This document shows positions 1 to 9,703 of a DNA stretch of 64,000 nucleotides, piece after piece. Where the stretch lies: assembly GCA_002110465.1 (NCBI GenBank), contig NEED01000002.1, positions 62,001 to 126,000 of the forward strand, written 5' to 3'. Both the position numbers and the translations under genes were made by a program. The notes beneath the pieces are model-generated. The model did not search any database, was not told the origin of the DNA, and saw only the letters and a program-made list of their open reading frames with translations. The stretch comes from an unicellular cyanobacterium SU2. GTDB taxonomy: Bacteria; Cyanobacteriota; Cyanobacteriia; Cyanobacteriales; Microcystaceae. The first letter of the stretch is position 1. Each line of letters starts with the position of its first letter.

Positions 1-1
1 T

Positions 2-1687
2 CCCAATAATCATCAAACGACTTCTGATAAAATTTTTTTAATCGGGACAGCGTCTTCGGAAGGGAAACTATTTATTAATGGTCAAGAAATAAACCGCAAT
101 CAAGCTGGACATTTTGCTCCTAGTTTTCCGTTAAACGTTGGCAAAAATCATTTTATTATACGCTACAAAAAAGAAGAAATAAAACTAACAATTAATCGAA
201 TTTCTCTTATTCCAGAAATTCCTCAAGGGGTAACTTTTGCTTCTCAATCTTTAACCCCTAAGAAAAATATTGCTAGATTACCAGGTGAAAAAGTTTGTTT
301 TAGTGCGATCGCTCCTAAAGATGCTACAGTTTTGGTGAAAATAAGTAATCAAGTTGTGTCTTTAATTCCTGAAAAAAATAGTCTTGATTTACCGCCGAAT
401 TCTGGTGTTTTAATTGACCAAAACTTACCTATTTTAACGAATACGAATAAGTACAAAGGATGTACCGTCTTTTCGGAATTTGGGCAACAAGGAACGCCAC
501 TTTTTGAATTGAGCTTAAACAATCAAACTATGACAAAGTCTGGAGTGGGTACAGTTGAAATTCTATCACCTTATCAAACTAAAATAGTTGAAATCACTGC
601 CAACCAAGGAGTAGCAAGAACCGGACCTAGCACAAACTATTCTAGAATGACTCCATTGCCAAAAGGAACCATTGCAGCCATAACAGGAAAGGAAGGAGAA
701 TGGTTTCGTCTTGATTATGGAGCTTGGATTAAACGTGATGAAACAAGGGTTTTAGGGATTTCTAGTCCTCCCAAAACTTTGATCAAAAGTATTAAATCCG
801 AGGTCACCGAACAAGGAACAAAAATTATTTTTCCCTTACAAATTCCAGTTCCTCTTACTGTTCACCAAGAATCGAATAAAATCGTTCTAAGCTTATATAA
901 TACTATCGCTCAAACCGATATCATTAAATTTCCTCTTACTTCTTTCATAAATAACTTTACTTGGCAACAAGTGACTCCAACTCAAACCGAATACACTTTT
1001 GAATTAACTTCAAATCAACAATGGGGATATGATCTTCAATATGAAGGAACAAATTTAATTTTTTTATTACGAAATCCGCCAAAAATTGAACTAGCAAATA
1101 ATCGACCCCTAGTCGGAATTAAAATTTTGCTAGACCCTGGTCATGGAGGAGAAGAGTTAGGCGCAAAAGGACCCAATGGTTATCCAGAAAAGTCTGTTAA
1201 TCTTACTATTTCTAAGTTACTAAAAAATGAATTAATTAAACGGGGAGCAACAGTTTACACCACCAGAGAAACCGATAAATTTGTCTCTTTACAAGAGCGA
1301 GTTAATTTGATTAATCAGTTAAAACCAACTTTATCTTTATCAATCCATTATAATGCTTTACCTGATGGTGGTGATGCTCTTAATACTGCTGGAATAGGGA
1401 TGTTTTGGTATCATCCCCAAGCTCAAAATTTATCAGTCTTTTTGCATAATTATTTAACCCAGAAATTGAACCGCCCATCTTATGGTGTGTTTTGGAATAA
1501 TTTGGCTTTAACTCGTCCCCATATCACCCCTTCTATCCTACTAGAATTAGGGTTTATGATTAATCCTGATGAATTTGAATGGATAATAAATCCCACAGAA
1601 CAAGAAAAACTTGCTCAAACGTTAGCTGATGGAATAACTGAGTGGTTTCGTCACCTTTACTCTAGGGAAAAAATGGTTATTGAGTAA
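2..1687 (+). CDS. N-acetylmuramoyl-L-alanine amidase, 5' end outside window
   Basis: Zinc-dependent Amidase_3 enzyme that cuts the amide bond between N-acetylmuramic acid and the stem peptide of peptidoglycan, acting in the periplasm. The frame is open from the window edge to the stop, so the first in-frame start inside (TTG at 332) is not the real start; 561 residues are visible. An SH3-like wall-binding segment (GVARTGPSTNYSRM, about 598-740) comes first, and the catalytic domain lies near 1110-1660. Zn ligands are visible as DPGHGG, the Glu of YPEKSVNL and the His of SIHYNA, with the catalytic Glu in LLELGF. Family assignment is firm; the N-terminal part is not recognised. Confidence 0.9.
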   Translation, partial: PNNHQTTSDKIFLIGTASSEGKLFINGQEINRNQAGHFAPSFPLNVGKNHFIIRYKKEEIKLTINRISLIPEIPQGVTFASQSLTPKKNIARLPGEKVCFSAIAPKDATVLVKISNQVVSLIPEKNSLDLPPNSGVLIDQNLPILTNTNKYKGCTVFSEFGQQGTPLFELSLNNQTMTKSGVGTVEILSPYQTKIVEITANQGVARTGPSTNYSRMTPLPKGTIAAITGKEGEWFRLDYGAWIKRDETRVLGISSPPKTLIKSIKSEVTEQGTKIIFPLQIPVPLTVHQESNKIVLSLYNTIAQTDIIKFPLTSFINNFTWQQVTPTQTEYTFELTSNQQWGYDLQYEGTNLIFLLRNPPKIELANNRPLVGIKILLDPGHGGEELGAKGPNGYPEKSVNLTISKLLKNELIKRGATVYTTRETDKFVSLQERVNLINQLKPTLSLSIHYNALPDGGDALNTAGIGMFWYHPQAQNLSVFLHNYLTQKLNRPSYGVFWNNLALTRPHITPSILLELGFMINPDEFEWIINPTEQEKLAQTLADGITEWFRHLYSREKMVIE

Positions 1688-2267
1688 CCCTTAAACTTAT
1701 TTGGGTCTACCGAACTTGCCATACAAAATGAATAAATTAATACAGGCTAAAGTCTTATTCTACAAAGACAAAGGCTGTCTACACAGCCTAATTATAAGCC
1801 GGGGTCGCACCCGCTTTGTTCGTATCGCTTAACTCCTGTCGGGTTTAAAACTGTAATTTTCACTTATTTATAGGTGTAATTAAACGTAAAATATAAAAGT
1901 TCGTACTGAGCGAAGCCGCAGTACCCAGTCGTAAGGGTTTGAGCATGGCATTATAAAAAGCTTTCTCGCCCTAAAGGAAACCTACTACAAACTTATCTGT
2001 ATTTTTGCCCACCTACTTAGAAGAATTAACCTCACGCGTCTTACTTGATTTTTATAGGCTTAAGTAGTTAATATCTCTATCAAAAGAGAATATTTATGAT
2101 GTTTTGTCCGTTTATTTTAGAGATTCTATTAATTTTATTGATAAATCTATCTTGAGATAGATTACTATTTTTTAATTAATATAATTTAACTAAATCTTGA
2201 CTTTTTTCGATTAGATTAATAATCAAGATAACTAGACATGAGTGATTTATAAGATAAAGAGAAGATC
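1688..2267. other. intergenic region with dispersed repeat and hairpin
   Basis: No convincing gene. A 7-bp-stem hairpin lies at 1772-1789 (AGGCTGT/ACAGCCT) and a GC-rich patch follows near 1800-1850. A MITE-like repeat copy occupies about 1871-2021. The last 240 bases are very AT-rich and probably carry the promoter of the fasciclin gene, but I see no clear -35/-10 pair. Confidence 0.5.
1871..2021 (+). repeat. MITE-like intergenic repeat, copy A
   Basis: It begins GGTGTAATTAAACGTAAAA, nearly the same as the start of copy B at 9711 (GGCATAGTTAAACGTAAAA). It ends with CTACTACAAACTTAT and TTTTTGCCCACCTACTTAG. The imperfect terminal inverted repeats contain TAGGTG/CACCTA. The middle of this copy has diverged from the others. 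There is no coding capacity. Confidence 0.65.
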
Positions 2268-2969
2268 ATGAGTAAAAGCCTTAAATTTAGCTTATTATTG
2301 CTTCAATCTCTTGCCTTGATGATTGGGATGTTAGGAGTAGGATTAACCACTATTCCCAGTTTTGCACAGATAAGAACTAAGCCCGCTACTATTGATAATT
2401 CCGAATCGACAACTGAACCTAAACAGTCAGATTCTACAGTAAAACCTCAACAATCTGAGGAGGAATCAACTGAAGCTGACACTTCTGATTCAAACCAGTC
2501 TTTGATAATAATAGCTACTGAAACCGAACAATTACAAACATTTATGGAAGCTTTAGAAGCTGCCCAATTGCAAGAGACTCTTGCCCAAGAAGGACCCTAT
2601 ACAATTTTTGCTCCTACCGATGCGGCGTTTAAACAGTTACCAAAAGGAATGTTTGAAAAATTACTTCAACCTAAAAATAAAGAAGTTCTCAAACAAGTTT
2701 TGATGTATCATATTGTTGGGAAAAAGCTGATGGTTAAGGACTTACAAACAGGAACAGTTGATGCCCTTGGCGGTGGATTAGCGATACAAGAAGGTGATTA
2801 TGGCATAATTGTTAACAATGCCTCTATCATCAAAAAAGATCTTGAATCTAGTAATGGTGTCATCCACTTAGTTAATCGCGTCTTGCTACCCGAAAATATT
2901 ACGACCAGTTTAGGAGAAGCATCACCAGAGGAAACCTCCCCAGAAGACACCCCATCAGAGACTAAATAG
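2268..2969 (+). CDS. secreted fasciclin (FAS1) domain protein
   Basis: A 233-residue exported protein with one FAS1 domain, a fold used for adhesion and extracellular matrix contacts. Residues 1-33 form a signal peptide ending SFA|Q. A Ser/Thr/Glu/Gln-rich low-complexity linker runs to about residue 75. The FAS1 domain (75-210) shows the H1 motif TIFAPTDAAF, the central YHIV and the H2 motif NGVIHLVNRVLLP. A short acidic tail follows. The ATG is preceded by AAGAGAAGATC, a weak Shine-Dalgarno. It stands alone between intergenic stretches. The family is clear; the partner or substrate is unknown. Confidence 0.88.
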   Translation: MSKSLKFSLLLLQSLALMIGMLGVGLTTIPSFAQIRTKPATIDNSESTTEPKQSDSTVKPQQSEEESTEADTSDSNQSLIIIATETEQLQTFMEALEAAQLQETLAQEGPYTIFAPTDAAFKQLPKGMFEKLLQPKNKEVLKQVLMYHIVGKKLMVKDLQTGTVDALGGGLAIQEGDYGIIVNNASIIKKDLESSNGVIHLVNRVLLPENITTSLGEASPEETSPEDTPSETK

Positions 2970-3177
2970 GTAATGAGAAGAGATTATTTGTTAATACAAT
3001 ATTAAGCTAATTAGTCTAGAATTTGTAGGTTTTCATACGGTTCTTTTTGGAGAGAATAAAGAAGGCTACAGCCTTTACTACAAACTGATTATTATCTTAA
3101 TACTCACCTGAGATAACACTTGGCAAGTAGTTTCTAAAAGAAGCAAAGGTTAGTGGTGAGTTACCATCTCCCACTAA

Positions 3178-3789
3178 TCATTGAATTGTTTGAACAAATT
3201 GTTGAAGAATAGTTAGAGCGGAGGGAGGAATTTCATGACCTCCACTAAATTCATGGTATTCAACGGTTGCACCTATAGAGATTAAGGCCTCTTTAGCTTG
3301 ATGGGCAGCTTGAAGAGGAACCACCATATCTTGTATCCCATGAATGATAAGAATAGGGGATAAAGGGAATTTGGGGGCTTGAGGTTGAAAATGCAAATAA
3401 CCACTTAAACTACAAATGCCAGCCAAGGGCAATTTTAAACCCAAATCAAGGGACATCGCTCCTCCTTGGGAAAAGCCACTCAGAATTGTTCGAGATAAGG
3501 GAACCCCCGTCTGATTTTCTAAGGATAATAACCAATCATGTAAAAGATTTTGACTGTCTGATAATCCCTGATAGTCTTGAGTTTCTAGGGCGTACCAAGC
3601 TCTTCCTCCAGGCACTTGAGGATGAGGAAAAGGTGCATTAGGAAAAATAAACTGATAGTCACTCAAAGACAACATCGAAGCTAATGGGGCTAAATCTTCA
3701 GCATTCGCTCCCCAACCATGCAACATAATCAAAAGATACTGGGGAACTTTATTATTCGGGGGCGAAATAGAAATAGGGTTTAAAGACAC
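3178..3789 (-). CDS. carboxylesterase / phospholipase-like alpha/beta hydrolase
   Basis: A 203-residue cytosolic serine hydrolase of the Abhydrolase_2 (carboxylesterase/lysophospholipase) type. Visible are the oxyanion-region motif LHGWGANAEDL, the nucleophile elbow GFSQGG (Ser near residue 108), the acid in HGIQDMVVP and the catalytic His in GGHEI, so the triad is complete. Length is normal for the family. The start is GTG at 3789 with AGGAG upstream (accaggagttcatctta). It diverges from ndk. The true substrate cannot be read from sequence. Confidence 0.88.
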   Translation of the reverse strand: MSLNPISISPPNNKVPQYLLIMLHGWGANAEDLAPLASMLSLSDYQFIFPNAPFPHPQVPGGRAWYALETQDYQGLSDSQNLLHDWLLSLENQTGVPLSRTILSGFSQGGAMSLDLGLKLPLAGICSLSGYLHFQPQAPKFPLSPILIIHGIQDMVVPLQAAHQAKEALISIGATVEYHEFSGGHEIPPSALTILQQFVQTIQ

Positions 3790-3921
3790 TAAGATGAACT
3801 CCTGGTCGAAAAGAGACTGTGAGACTGTCTATCTAATTATTGATCGTTGTTGACCCACAAAGGTAAACTGATGAGGGTGTTTCACAGACATTCTCAACAG
3901 GCAAGCAAAAAGGAGTTAGCC

Positions 3922-4371
3922 TTGGAACAGACATTTATAATGGTTAAACCCGATGGGGTACAGCGTGGCTTAGTTGGCGAAGTCATCAGTCGTTTGGAAG
4001 CTAAAGGGTTTACCCTTGTAGGACTCAAACTTGTGCAAGTCTCTAAGGAGTTAGCAGAAGAACATTATGATGTTCACAAAGAACGACCTTTTTTTAGCAG
4101 TTTAGTCCAATTTATCTGTTCCTCTCCCGTGGTGGCTATGGTGTGGCAGGGAGAAGGGGTAGTCGCTTCGGCTAGAACCCTGATTGGAGCAACTAATCCC
4201 CTAACGGCTTCACCAGGAACTATTCGCGGTGATTATGGTGTTAGTATTGGTCGGAACCTCATTCATGGTTCTGATGCTATTGAAACGGCTCAAAAAGAAA
4301 TTGGTCTTTGGTTTAGTGATAAAGAATTAGCCAGTTGGGAACCCACCATGACCCCTTGGTTATATGAATAG
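3922..4371 (+). CDS. ndk: nucleoside diphosphate kinase
   Basis: Transfers the gamma-phosphate between nucleoside tri- and diphosphates through a phosphohistidine. Motifs are [19 protein letters not shown] at the N-terminus, ERPFF, and the active-site His in RNLIHGSDA. The frame is open back to a TTG at 3847, but I place the start at TTG 3922: AAAGGAG sits 7 bases upstream, the protein then begins [12 protein letters not shown] as the family does, and the length becomes 149 residues, the usual size. A strong terminator follows at 4413. Confidence 0.95.
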   Translation: MEQTFIMVKPDGVQRGLVGEVISRLEAKGFTLVGLKLVQVSKELAEEHYDVHKERPFFSSLVQFICSSPVVAMVWQGEGVVASARTLIGATNPLTASPGTIRGDYGVSIGRNLIHGSDAIETAQKEIGLWFSDKELASWEPTMTPWLYE

Positions 4372-4412
4372 GTGAAAAATTCACTCACCCTTGTTTTGAT
4401 TTATTTACAATC

Positions 4413-4446
4413 AACCCTCTTGGTAGCCAAGGGGGTTCATTTTTTG
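4413..4446 (+). terminator. rho-independent terminator of ndk
   Basis: Stem AACCCTCTTGG / CCAAGGGGGTT (one G-U pair) with a TA loop, followed by CATTTTTT, 41 bases after the ndk stop. Confidence 0.85.
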
Positions 4447-4825
4447 GAGAAAGTAGCTATAAATTGAGAAAAACCTAAAAATTATGGCAAAATTTAGGAT
4501 TTAGAATGCAGAATTTAGAAGGAACAACCTTGTTGTCGGTAAGTTTGAGAGATTCGAGTTGTTCTAACCTTAATGCGTAGTGCTATATAGGCTATTCCAG
4601 AGCAATAATTTTTCAACTCCATCAAAATTTTAAGAGCTTTTTGTTGAGAATGTTAGTTCGACGAAGATTTTGAGAAGTCTAGAGGTATGGTGTAAGTGTA
4701 AGCAAAATTAGGCATTTTATATTAAATTCTATTTAATCGTTTTATCGGTGAAATTACGGTTATCACTGCCCCAAACTACATAGTACAGTATGAAATATCA
4801 TATGTGATGGGAGAGAAAAACCCCT
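4447..4825. other. intergenic region with second dispersed-repeat family
   Basis: No gene. Bases 4498-4583 (GAATGCAGAATTTAGAAG, ACAACCTTGTTG, TCTAACCTTAATGCGTAGT) resemble the reverse complement of 54795-54858. The rest is AT-rich upstream sequence of the next gene. Confidence 0.45.
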
Positions 4826-5866
4826 ATGACTGAAATCACTAAGGTTGACACAGAATCTACCAATCAAGATCAAGCAATATCAGTGTGGCAGCGACCAGTA
4901 TTTGGAGAAAATAGTCTTGTACAAGACTTACTAGGAAAATTTCAGAAACTAGAAGTCTCTGAGAATTCTGTATCGTTGCATAATAAGCAATTGTTAGATA
5001 TTCGAGTTTTTGCTAAAACAGCAGAAGCGATTGACAATGATAAGTTTGGTAACCAAGAATTTTTGTTGTTCGTTAAAATTAAATATATGCTACTCAAAGG
5101 AGTCAATGAATATGCTGGACTCTATGAGAGTATGACACTATTAAGAGTGGCGATTGAAGCTAAAGAAAGTTTCTTTGCGATCGCTCAAACTGAATTACGC
5201 TTTCGGGGATCAAAACAACAACAATTTTATCGTTTTGTTGAACAGTTATTGGTTGACCACGCCAATCATACGTCTTTTCGACAGAATATACAGGTGCAAT
5301 TATCAGAGATGATTCCCCAAGTTAAAACTGAAGAGGGAAAAAAGGCTTTAAATTCCTATATAAAACATCTAGAAAAAGTTTCAGAACGGGAGCTAGGACT
5401 AAAGCTTCTTTCCTTATTTAAAAACTATCAATTAGCAGACTATTCAATCTTACAAGTCATTGCAGACATGATCCAAAGCCTCGATAAAAAAGATATTCGG
5501 GACTTCAAAAGTCTATTATCGCTGGTTATGGCTAACTATAATGTTTTCCAACAAATCAGAAAGATTATTGATCTTCCTGATTATCGTAACACCCCTGAAA
5601 CCTATGCCCTGATGATTCAATATTTGGCACTTTCTCATAAACACGGACTTGTGTACCTCAAATTCGATAAATTAGTCAGAGTTCTTCGCAAATGGTTTAA
5701 ACCCTATCAAGCTGCTATGGCAATTCGTCAAGAATATCCTCCCAAAGAGTATCACCAACCTAAAGAATTTACTGAACCCATTCCAGGGGTAGAAGTCTAT
5801 GAAAAGTATAAAAAATGGCTCACGGATAAAAAATCAGGGATGACCTATATTGATTTTGGTGAATAA
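4826..5866 (+). CDS. conserved-looking helical protein of unknown function
   Basis: A 346-residue soluble protein that I do not recognise. It has no signal peptide or membrane segment and no cysteine-rich or nucleotide-binding motif. Nearly the whole length is predicted helical, with many Leu/Lys/Glu heptad-like stretches (residues 50-290), and it ends in a proline-rich segment (PPKEYHQPKEFTEPIPGVEVYEKYKKW). ATG is preceded by GGGAGAGAAAAACCCCT. It lies upstream of rplU-rpmA in the same direction, but a 176-base gap with its own promoter separates them, so a shared role in ribosome biology is only a guess. Confidence 0.75.
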   Translation: MTEITKVDTESTNQDQAISVWQRPVFGENSLVQDLLGKFQKLEVSENSVSLHNKQLLDIRVFAKTAEAIDNDKFGNQEFLLFVKIKYMLLKGVNEYAGLYESMTLLRVAIEAKESFFAIAQTELRFRGSKQQQFYRFVEQLLVDHANHTSFRQNIQVQLSEMIPQVKTEEGKKALNSYIKHLEKVSERELGLKLLSLFKNYQLADYSILQVIADMIQSLDKKDIRDFKSLLSLVMANYNVFQQIRKIIDLPDYRNTPETYALMIQYLALSHKHGLVYLKFDKLVRVLRKWFKPYQAAMAIRQEYPPKEYHQPKEFTEPIPGVEVYEKYKKWLTDKKSGMTYIDFGE

Positions 5867-5883
5867 ATTTTTCCCCCGAAATC

Positions 5884-5913
5884 TTGACATAAATAATTAA
5901 CATCACAGATAAT
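5884..5913 (+). promoter_or_regulatory. probable sigma-70-type promoter of rplU-rpmA
   Basis: TTGACA at 5884-5889, 18-base spacer, GATAAT at 5908-5913, about 130 bases before the rplU start. The long leader could carry control of ribosomal protein synthesis, but I see no defined structure. Confidence 0.55.
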
Positions 5914-6042
5914 AGTAGATTGTATGTCTAATTTATCCCCGCTCGGATCAGGTTAGGACATCTTAAAAAAAAGCAGACGTAAATTAATAGGGATAATCTA
6001 TATCTGCTACCTGTACGGCAACTGACAAAGGACAATTTAAGT

Positions 6043-6450
6043 ATGAGTTACGCCATTATTGAAGCAGGCGGTCAACAGCTTCGTGTTGAACCAGGTCGTT
6101 TTTATGATCTCAACTATCTTGGAGTTGACCCCGATAGTTCTTATACCATTGACAAGGTTTTATTAGTCAACAATGAGGACGAAATAACCATAGGACAGCC
6201 CTTTATTGAAGGGGCAACCGTTGAAGGAACTATCCTAGAACATCGGCGAGGACGTAAAATTATTGTTTATAAGATGCGTCCTAAGAAAAAAACCCGTAAG
6301 AAACGAGGACATCGCCAAGAATTATCTCGCTTGATGATTAAGGCAATTAAAATTAATGGGAAGGTCATCGGAGAAAGTTCAGAAGATACGCCAGTGGCTG
6401 CAACAGAAGTTGTTACTCCCGAACCAGCAACCACCACAGAAGAAGAATAA
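6043..6450 (+). CDS. rplU: 50S ribosomal protein L21
   Basis: A 135-residue L21 that binds 23S rRNA in the large subunit. It begins [19 protein letters not shown], contains DKVLLVNNE and a basic segment [17 protein letters not shown] typical of the RNA-binding loop. The last 25 residues are an Ala/Thr/Glu-rich tail ([18 protein letters not shown]) longer than in most bacterial L21. rpmA follows after 46 bases and is probably cotranscribed, as in most bacteria. Confidence 0.97.
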   Translation: MSYAIIEAGGQQLRVEPGRFYDLNYLGVDPDSSYTIDKVLLVNNEDEITIGQPFIEGATVEGTILEHRRGRKIIVYKMRPKKKTRKKRGHRQELSRLMIKAIKINGKVIGESSEDTPVAATEVVTPEPATTTEEE

Positions 6451-6496
6451 ACTTCTAAAATAGAAATAACGTGACATAAACGGAGAAAAAACAGAA

Positions 6497-6760
6497 ATGG
6501 CTCACAAGAAGGGAACCGGTAGTACCCGAAATGGTCGTGATTCGAGGGCGCAGAGACTTGGGGTTAAACGATATGGTGGCGAAGTCGTTAGAGCGGGAAA
6601 CATCCTAATTCGTCAACGGGGAACTAGGGTTTATCCTGGTAATAATGTTGGTCGTGGTAGTGATGATACGCTCTTTGCTTTAATTGACGGAATTGTTACC
6701 TTTGAACATAAAACCCGTAGTCAAAAAAAGGTCAGTGTTTACCCTGTAACTGCTGAATAA
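6497..6760 (+). CDS. rpmA: 50S ribosomal protein L27
   Basis: An 87-residue L27 whose N-terminus reaches the peptidyl-transferase centre. [16 protein letters not shown] starts directly with the mature family N-terminus, without the cleaved extension found in Firmicutes. The motifs [10 protein letters not shown] and [10 protein letters not shown] are present. CGGAGAAAAAACAGAA precedes the ATG. Second gene of the rplU operon, ended by the terminator at 6774. Confidence 0.97.
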   Translation: MAHKKGTGSTRNGRDSRAQRLGVKRYGGEVVRAGNILIRQRGTRVYPGNNVGRGSDDTLFALIDGIVTFEHKTRSQKKVSVYPVTAE

Positions 6761-6773
6761 ATGATTTTTGAGC

Positions 6774-6813
6774 AAAAACCCCAACTTAGCTTAGGTTATA
6801 GTTGGGGTTTTTG
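6774..6813. terminator. bidirectional rho-independent terminator between rpmA and aroA
   Basis: Perfect inverted repeat AAAAACCCCAACT / AGTTGGGGTTTTT with a 13-base loop. T-runs on both strands serve the convergent rpmA and aroA genes. Confidence 0.9.
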
Positions 6814-6821
6814 TACTTAGA

Positions 6822-8171
6822 TTATTGGACAGTTAATTGTTGCAGGGTGGTCACAAATTCAGGATAGGAAACCGCCGCCGCTTCTGCACGATGAATAGTA
6901 GTTTGTCCCTTAGCCATCAAAGCAGCGATCGCTAAACTCATGGCAATACGATGATCGGTATAGCTATCTAATTCATCTCCTGTTAAGGGCGTTCCTCCCA
7001 CAATTTCTAAGCCATCGGGTAATTCTGTAATTTTAGCTCCCATGCGATTTAATTGGGAGGCCATCACCGCCAGGCGATCGCTTTCTTTAACTCGCAATTC
7101 TGCTGCATCTTTAATAATGGTGGTTCCTCGAGCAAAAACTGCCGCTACCGCTAAAATAGGAACCTCATCAATTAAACGGGGAATTAACTCCCCTTCAATG
7201 GTGCAAGCTTTTAGAGAACTTGATTTGACTCGTATATCCGCCACCGGTTCTCCTGTCACTACCCGTTGATTTTCTAGGGTAATATCAGCCTCCATCATAG
7301 CCAATGCTTCTAAAATGCCGGTTCGGGTTGGGTTTACCCCTACGTTTTCAATCACCAATTCTGACCTCGGAACAATAGCCCCAGCAACTAACCAAAAGGC
7401 CGCAGAACTAATATCCCCAGGAACCACGACTTTTTGTCCCGTTAAGAGAGTTCCTCCGGTGATGGTGACACTATGAGTTGACGGATCAATGTCTAAGGTT
7501 GCTCCAAACGCCCGTAACATTCGTTCGCTATGATCCCTTGATAAAGCGGGTTCAGTGACTGTGGTTTTTCCTTCAGTCATCAGTCCCGCCAAGAGAATAC
7601 AAGATTTAACTTGGGCTGATGCAATGGGGGAATGGTAGTGAATAGGGGTTAGATTTTGTCCTTGAATGGCCAGAGGGGCTAGAGAATTGTTCTTTCTTCC
7701 CCAAATTTGCGCCCCCATTTGTTGCAGAGGGTTAACCACACGGGACATAGGACGCGATCGCAAGGAATTATCCCCCGTCACACAAAAAAAGCGACCTGGA
7801 TGGGAAGCCAATAACCCTAACATTAATCGCATGGTGGTTCCTGAATTTCCAGCATCGAGGACATCTAGGGGTTCTTTGAGGTTTCCTAGCCCCACTCCTT
7901 TAACGGTAATACTTTGATTATTGAGAGGAGAAATTTCTGCTCCCATCCCTCGAAAACAAGCGGCAGTGCTACGGGGATCTTCTCCTAATAGTAACCCCTC
8001 TATCGTTGTTTCTCCTTGCGCGATCGCCCCCAACATTAAGGCCCGATGGGAAATCGATTTATCCCCCGGAATTGTCAGGGTTCCCTGTAAGGCCAATTCT
8101 GAGGATGGAGGATCAATCATTAAATCTTGCTGATTACCAATAGAGTTGAGGGTGATTATAGAAGATTCCAT
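6822..8171 (-). CDS. aroA: 3-phosphoshikimate 1-carboxyvinyltransferase (EPSP synthase)
   Basis: Sixth step of the shikimate pathway: joins phosphoenolpyruvate to shikimate-3-phosphate, in the cytosol. 449 residues. Signatures visible: [59 protein letters not shown] and LRVKESDRL. An N-terminal segment of about 30 residues precedes the first beta strand; the internal Met at residue 18 (MIDPPSS) is an alternative start and no clear Shine-Dalgarno decides between them. Single-gene unit convergent with rpmA. Confidence 0.96.
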   Translation of the reverse strand: MESSIITLNSIGNQQDLMIDPPSSELALQGTLTIPGDKSISHRALMLGAIAQGETTIEGLLLGEDPRSTAACFRGMGAEISPLNNQSITVKGVGLGNLKEPLDVLDAGNSGTTMRLMLGLLASHPGRFFCVTGDNSLRSRPMSRVVNPLQQMGAQIWGRKNNSLAPLAIQGQNLTPIHYHSPIASAQVKSCILLAGLMTEGKTTVTEPALSRDHSERMLRAFGATLDIDPSTHSVTITGGTLLTGQKVVVPGDISSAAFWLVAGAIVPRSELVIENVGVNPTRTGILEALAMMEADITLENQRVVTGEPVADIRVKSSSLKACTIEGELIPRLIDEVPILAVAAVFARGTTIIKDAAELRVKESDRLAVMASQLNRMGAKITELPDGLEIVGGTPLTGDELDSYTDHRIAMSLAIAALMAKGQTTIHRAEAAAVSYPEFVTTLQQLTVQ

Positions 8172-8661
8172 AGGCTTTCAAGAAAAGGTGAAGGGCAACG
8201 CAGAGTTTAACGCAACTATCATCTTAGCCCTTTAAGGAAATAAACCCTATAGGTTTCACCGCTTCTTTCCCTTGGCTTGCATTATTGCCATTGACAATTA
8301 GGAACCTCCTTCAAGTTCCCTATTTCATCGTTTTTAGCCTAGTTTACCGAAAATTTTGATTTTATTGAAAAAATTCATTGAGTTTATCAACTAATTGATA
8401 AATACTTTTAACTAGGAAATCCATCCTCTCTATAATTCTTAACTGTTTTGCAAGAGATTCTTAGTTAACTCAAAAATATTATGAGGCATAAAGAAATTAA
8501 ATTGCGCTTATAGTAAGGATTTAAGCCTAAGTCTGGTTGCTAGAGTATTCATTAGTAGCCAATTAATTAAAAATATTTTATTGATAATCTTTGCAATAAA
8601 TAGCAAGAGTGGTTTAGAATAAGCTGACATAAATTTTTAATAACTGACAGCTATCAAGACA
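8172..8661. other. intergenic region upstream of exbB
   Basis: 490 bases without a gene between divergent aroA and exbB. A small hairpin GGAAC/GTTCC lies at 8301-8319. The right-hand 300 bases are strongly AT-rich and should hold the exbB promoter, but I find no unambiguous promoter or iron box. Confidence 0.4.
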
Positions 8662-9315
8662 ATGTCGATGACAAACTTTTTTACAGCAGGGGGCATAGTC
8701 GCTTGGCCGTTACTGGCCTTTTCTTTGTTAGGGGTTGCCCTAATTATCGAAAGGATTAGTTTTTGGTATCGCATCAAATCTCGTCAGCATCAAGTTATCA
8801 CGTCGGTGTTAAGACTCTATCAAGGAGATGAATTAACAGGGGCGATCGCTAAACTTAAACAAAATGCTGATTTACCCGTGTGTCGTATTTTTTTAGACGT
8901 TTTGGGGTTACACGGTGCCACACCGACAGAATTTCGTTTAGCGTTGGAAACATCTACTCAAGCGGAATTACCCCTTTTTAAGCGATTTAATAATTTATTT
9001 CAGACAATTATTGCTGTTGCTCCTTTATTAGGTCTATTAGGGACAATTTTAGGCTTAATGCGCTCTTTTGCCTCTTTAGAAATTGGGAATGCTGCTGGAA
9101 CGAATGCCACGGCAGTTACCGGAGGAATCTCAGAGGCCTTAACTTCTACGGTTATGGGGTTAGTTTTGGCGATCTTTACCCTCTTATTTGCTAACTCATT
9201 TCGTTCTTTGTATCTCAGAGAACTGGCTTTAATCCAAGAATATGGAGGTCAATTAGAACTTTTATACCGTCGTTTTCACGAAACAGGAGAAAAAACCTAT
9301 GCGTCTTCCCGATGA
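8662..9315 (+). CDS. exbB: ExbB/TolQ-type proton channel subunit
   Basis: Inner-membrane subunit of the ExbB-ExbD motor, which turns proton-motive force into TonB movement. 217 residues with three membrane segments: about 10-30, 110-135 (TIIAVAPLLGLLGTILGLM) and 150-178 (ALTSTVMGLVLAIFTLLF), the usual MotA/TolQ/ExbB fold. Start at the first ATG of ATGTCGATG. The end overlaps exbD by 17 bases, a coupled pair. It leads the iron-uptake region, and the receptor 10169 lies downstream, which favours an ExbB rather than TolQ role. Confidence 0.88.
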   Translation: MSMTNFFTAGGIVAWPLLAFSLLGVALIIERISFWYRIKSRQHQVITSVLRLYQGDELTGAIAKLKQNADLPVCRIFLDVLGLHGATPTEFRLALETSTQAELPLFKRFNNLFQTIIAVAPLLGLLGTILGLMRSFASLEIGNAAGTNATAVTGGISEALTSTVMGLVLAIFTLLFANSFRSLYLRELALIQEYGGQLELLYRRFHETGEKTYASSR

Positions 9316-9703
9316 AATGGAAACGGCAGCAGAAATTAATATTGTGCCAATGATTGACATTATTTTCTCAATTTTGGCTTTCGTTATTATTTCTACCCTG
9401 TTTTTGACCCGTTCTGAGGGTTTACCCATTAATTTGCCCTCCGCGAAAACAGCCGAACCACAACAAACCAAACAGATTAATGTGACTATTGAGCCTGATG
9501 GCGATATTTTTGTTGATCGTCAGCCCACAGAAGTTAATAACTTAAAAAGTTTAATAACTGGTTTAATTGGCGAAAATCAGCAAGGTTTAGTGATTATTAA
9601 CGCCGACAAGCAAGTGGATCACGGTCGTGTTGTTACGGTTATGGATCTGGTTCGCCAAGTTCCAGAGGCCAAATTAGCGATCGCTGCTAAAAAGTCAAAT
9701 TAA
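9299..9703 (+). CDS. exbD: ExbD/TolR-type biopolymer transport protein
   Basis: Partner of ExbB in the TonB energising complex. 134 residues: short cytosolic N-terminus (MRLPDEMETAAEINIVPMID), one membrane segment about 20-42 with the essential proton-carrying Asp in PMIDIIFSIL, then a periplasmic domain (INVTIEPDGDIFVDRQP, VINADKQVDHGRVVTVMDLV). AGGAG upstream lies inside exbB. The overlap with exbB implies a fixed translation ratio. Confidence 0.9.
   Translation: MRLPDEMETAAEINIVPMIDIIFSILAFVIISTLFLTRSEGLPINLPSAKTAEPQQTKQINVTIEPDGDIFVDRQPTEVNNLKSLITGLIGENQQGLVIINADKQVDHGRVVTVMDLVRQVPEAKLAIAAKKSN

Noticed and set aside
1800-1850. GC-rich patch as a possible tRNA gene
   Set aside because: No cloverleaf, no TTCRA T-loop and no CCA-end pattern could be fitted.
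3020-3112. Possible fifth copy of the MITE-like repeat
   Set aside because: Shares AAGGCTACAGCCTT and ACTACAAACT but not the defining ends; may be a fragment or another family.
3847-3921. Upstream extension of ndk (TTG at 3847)
   Set aside because: Extension does not look like the family, and a Shine-Dalgarno plus correct length support TTG 3922.
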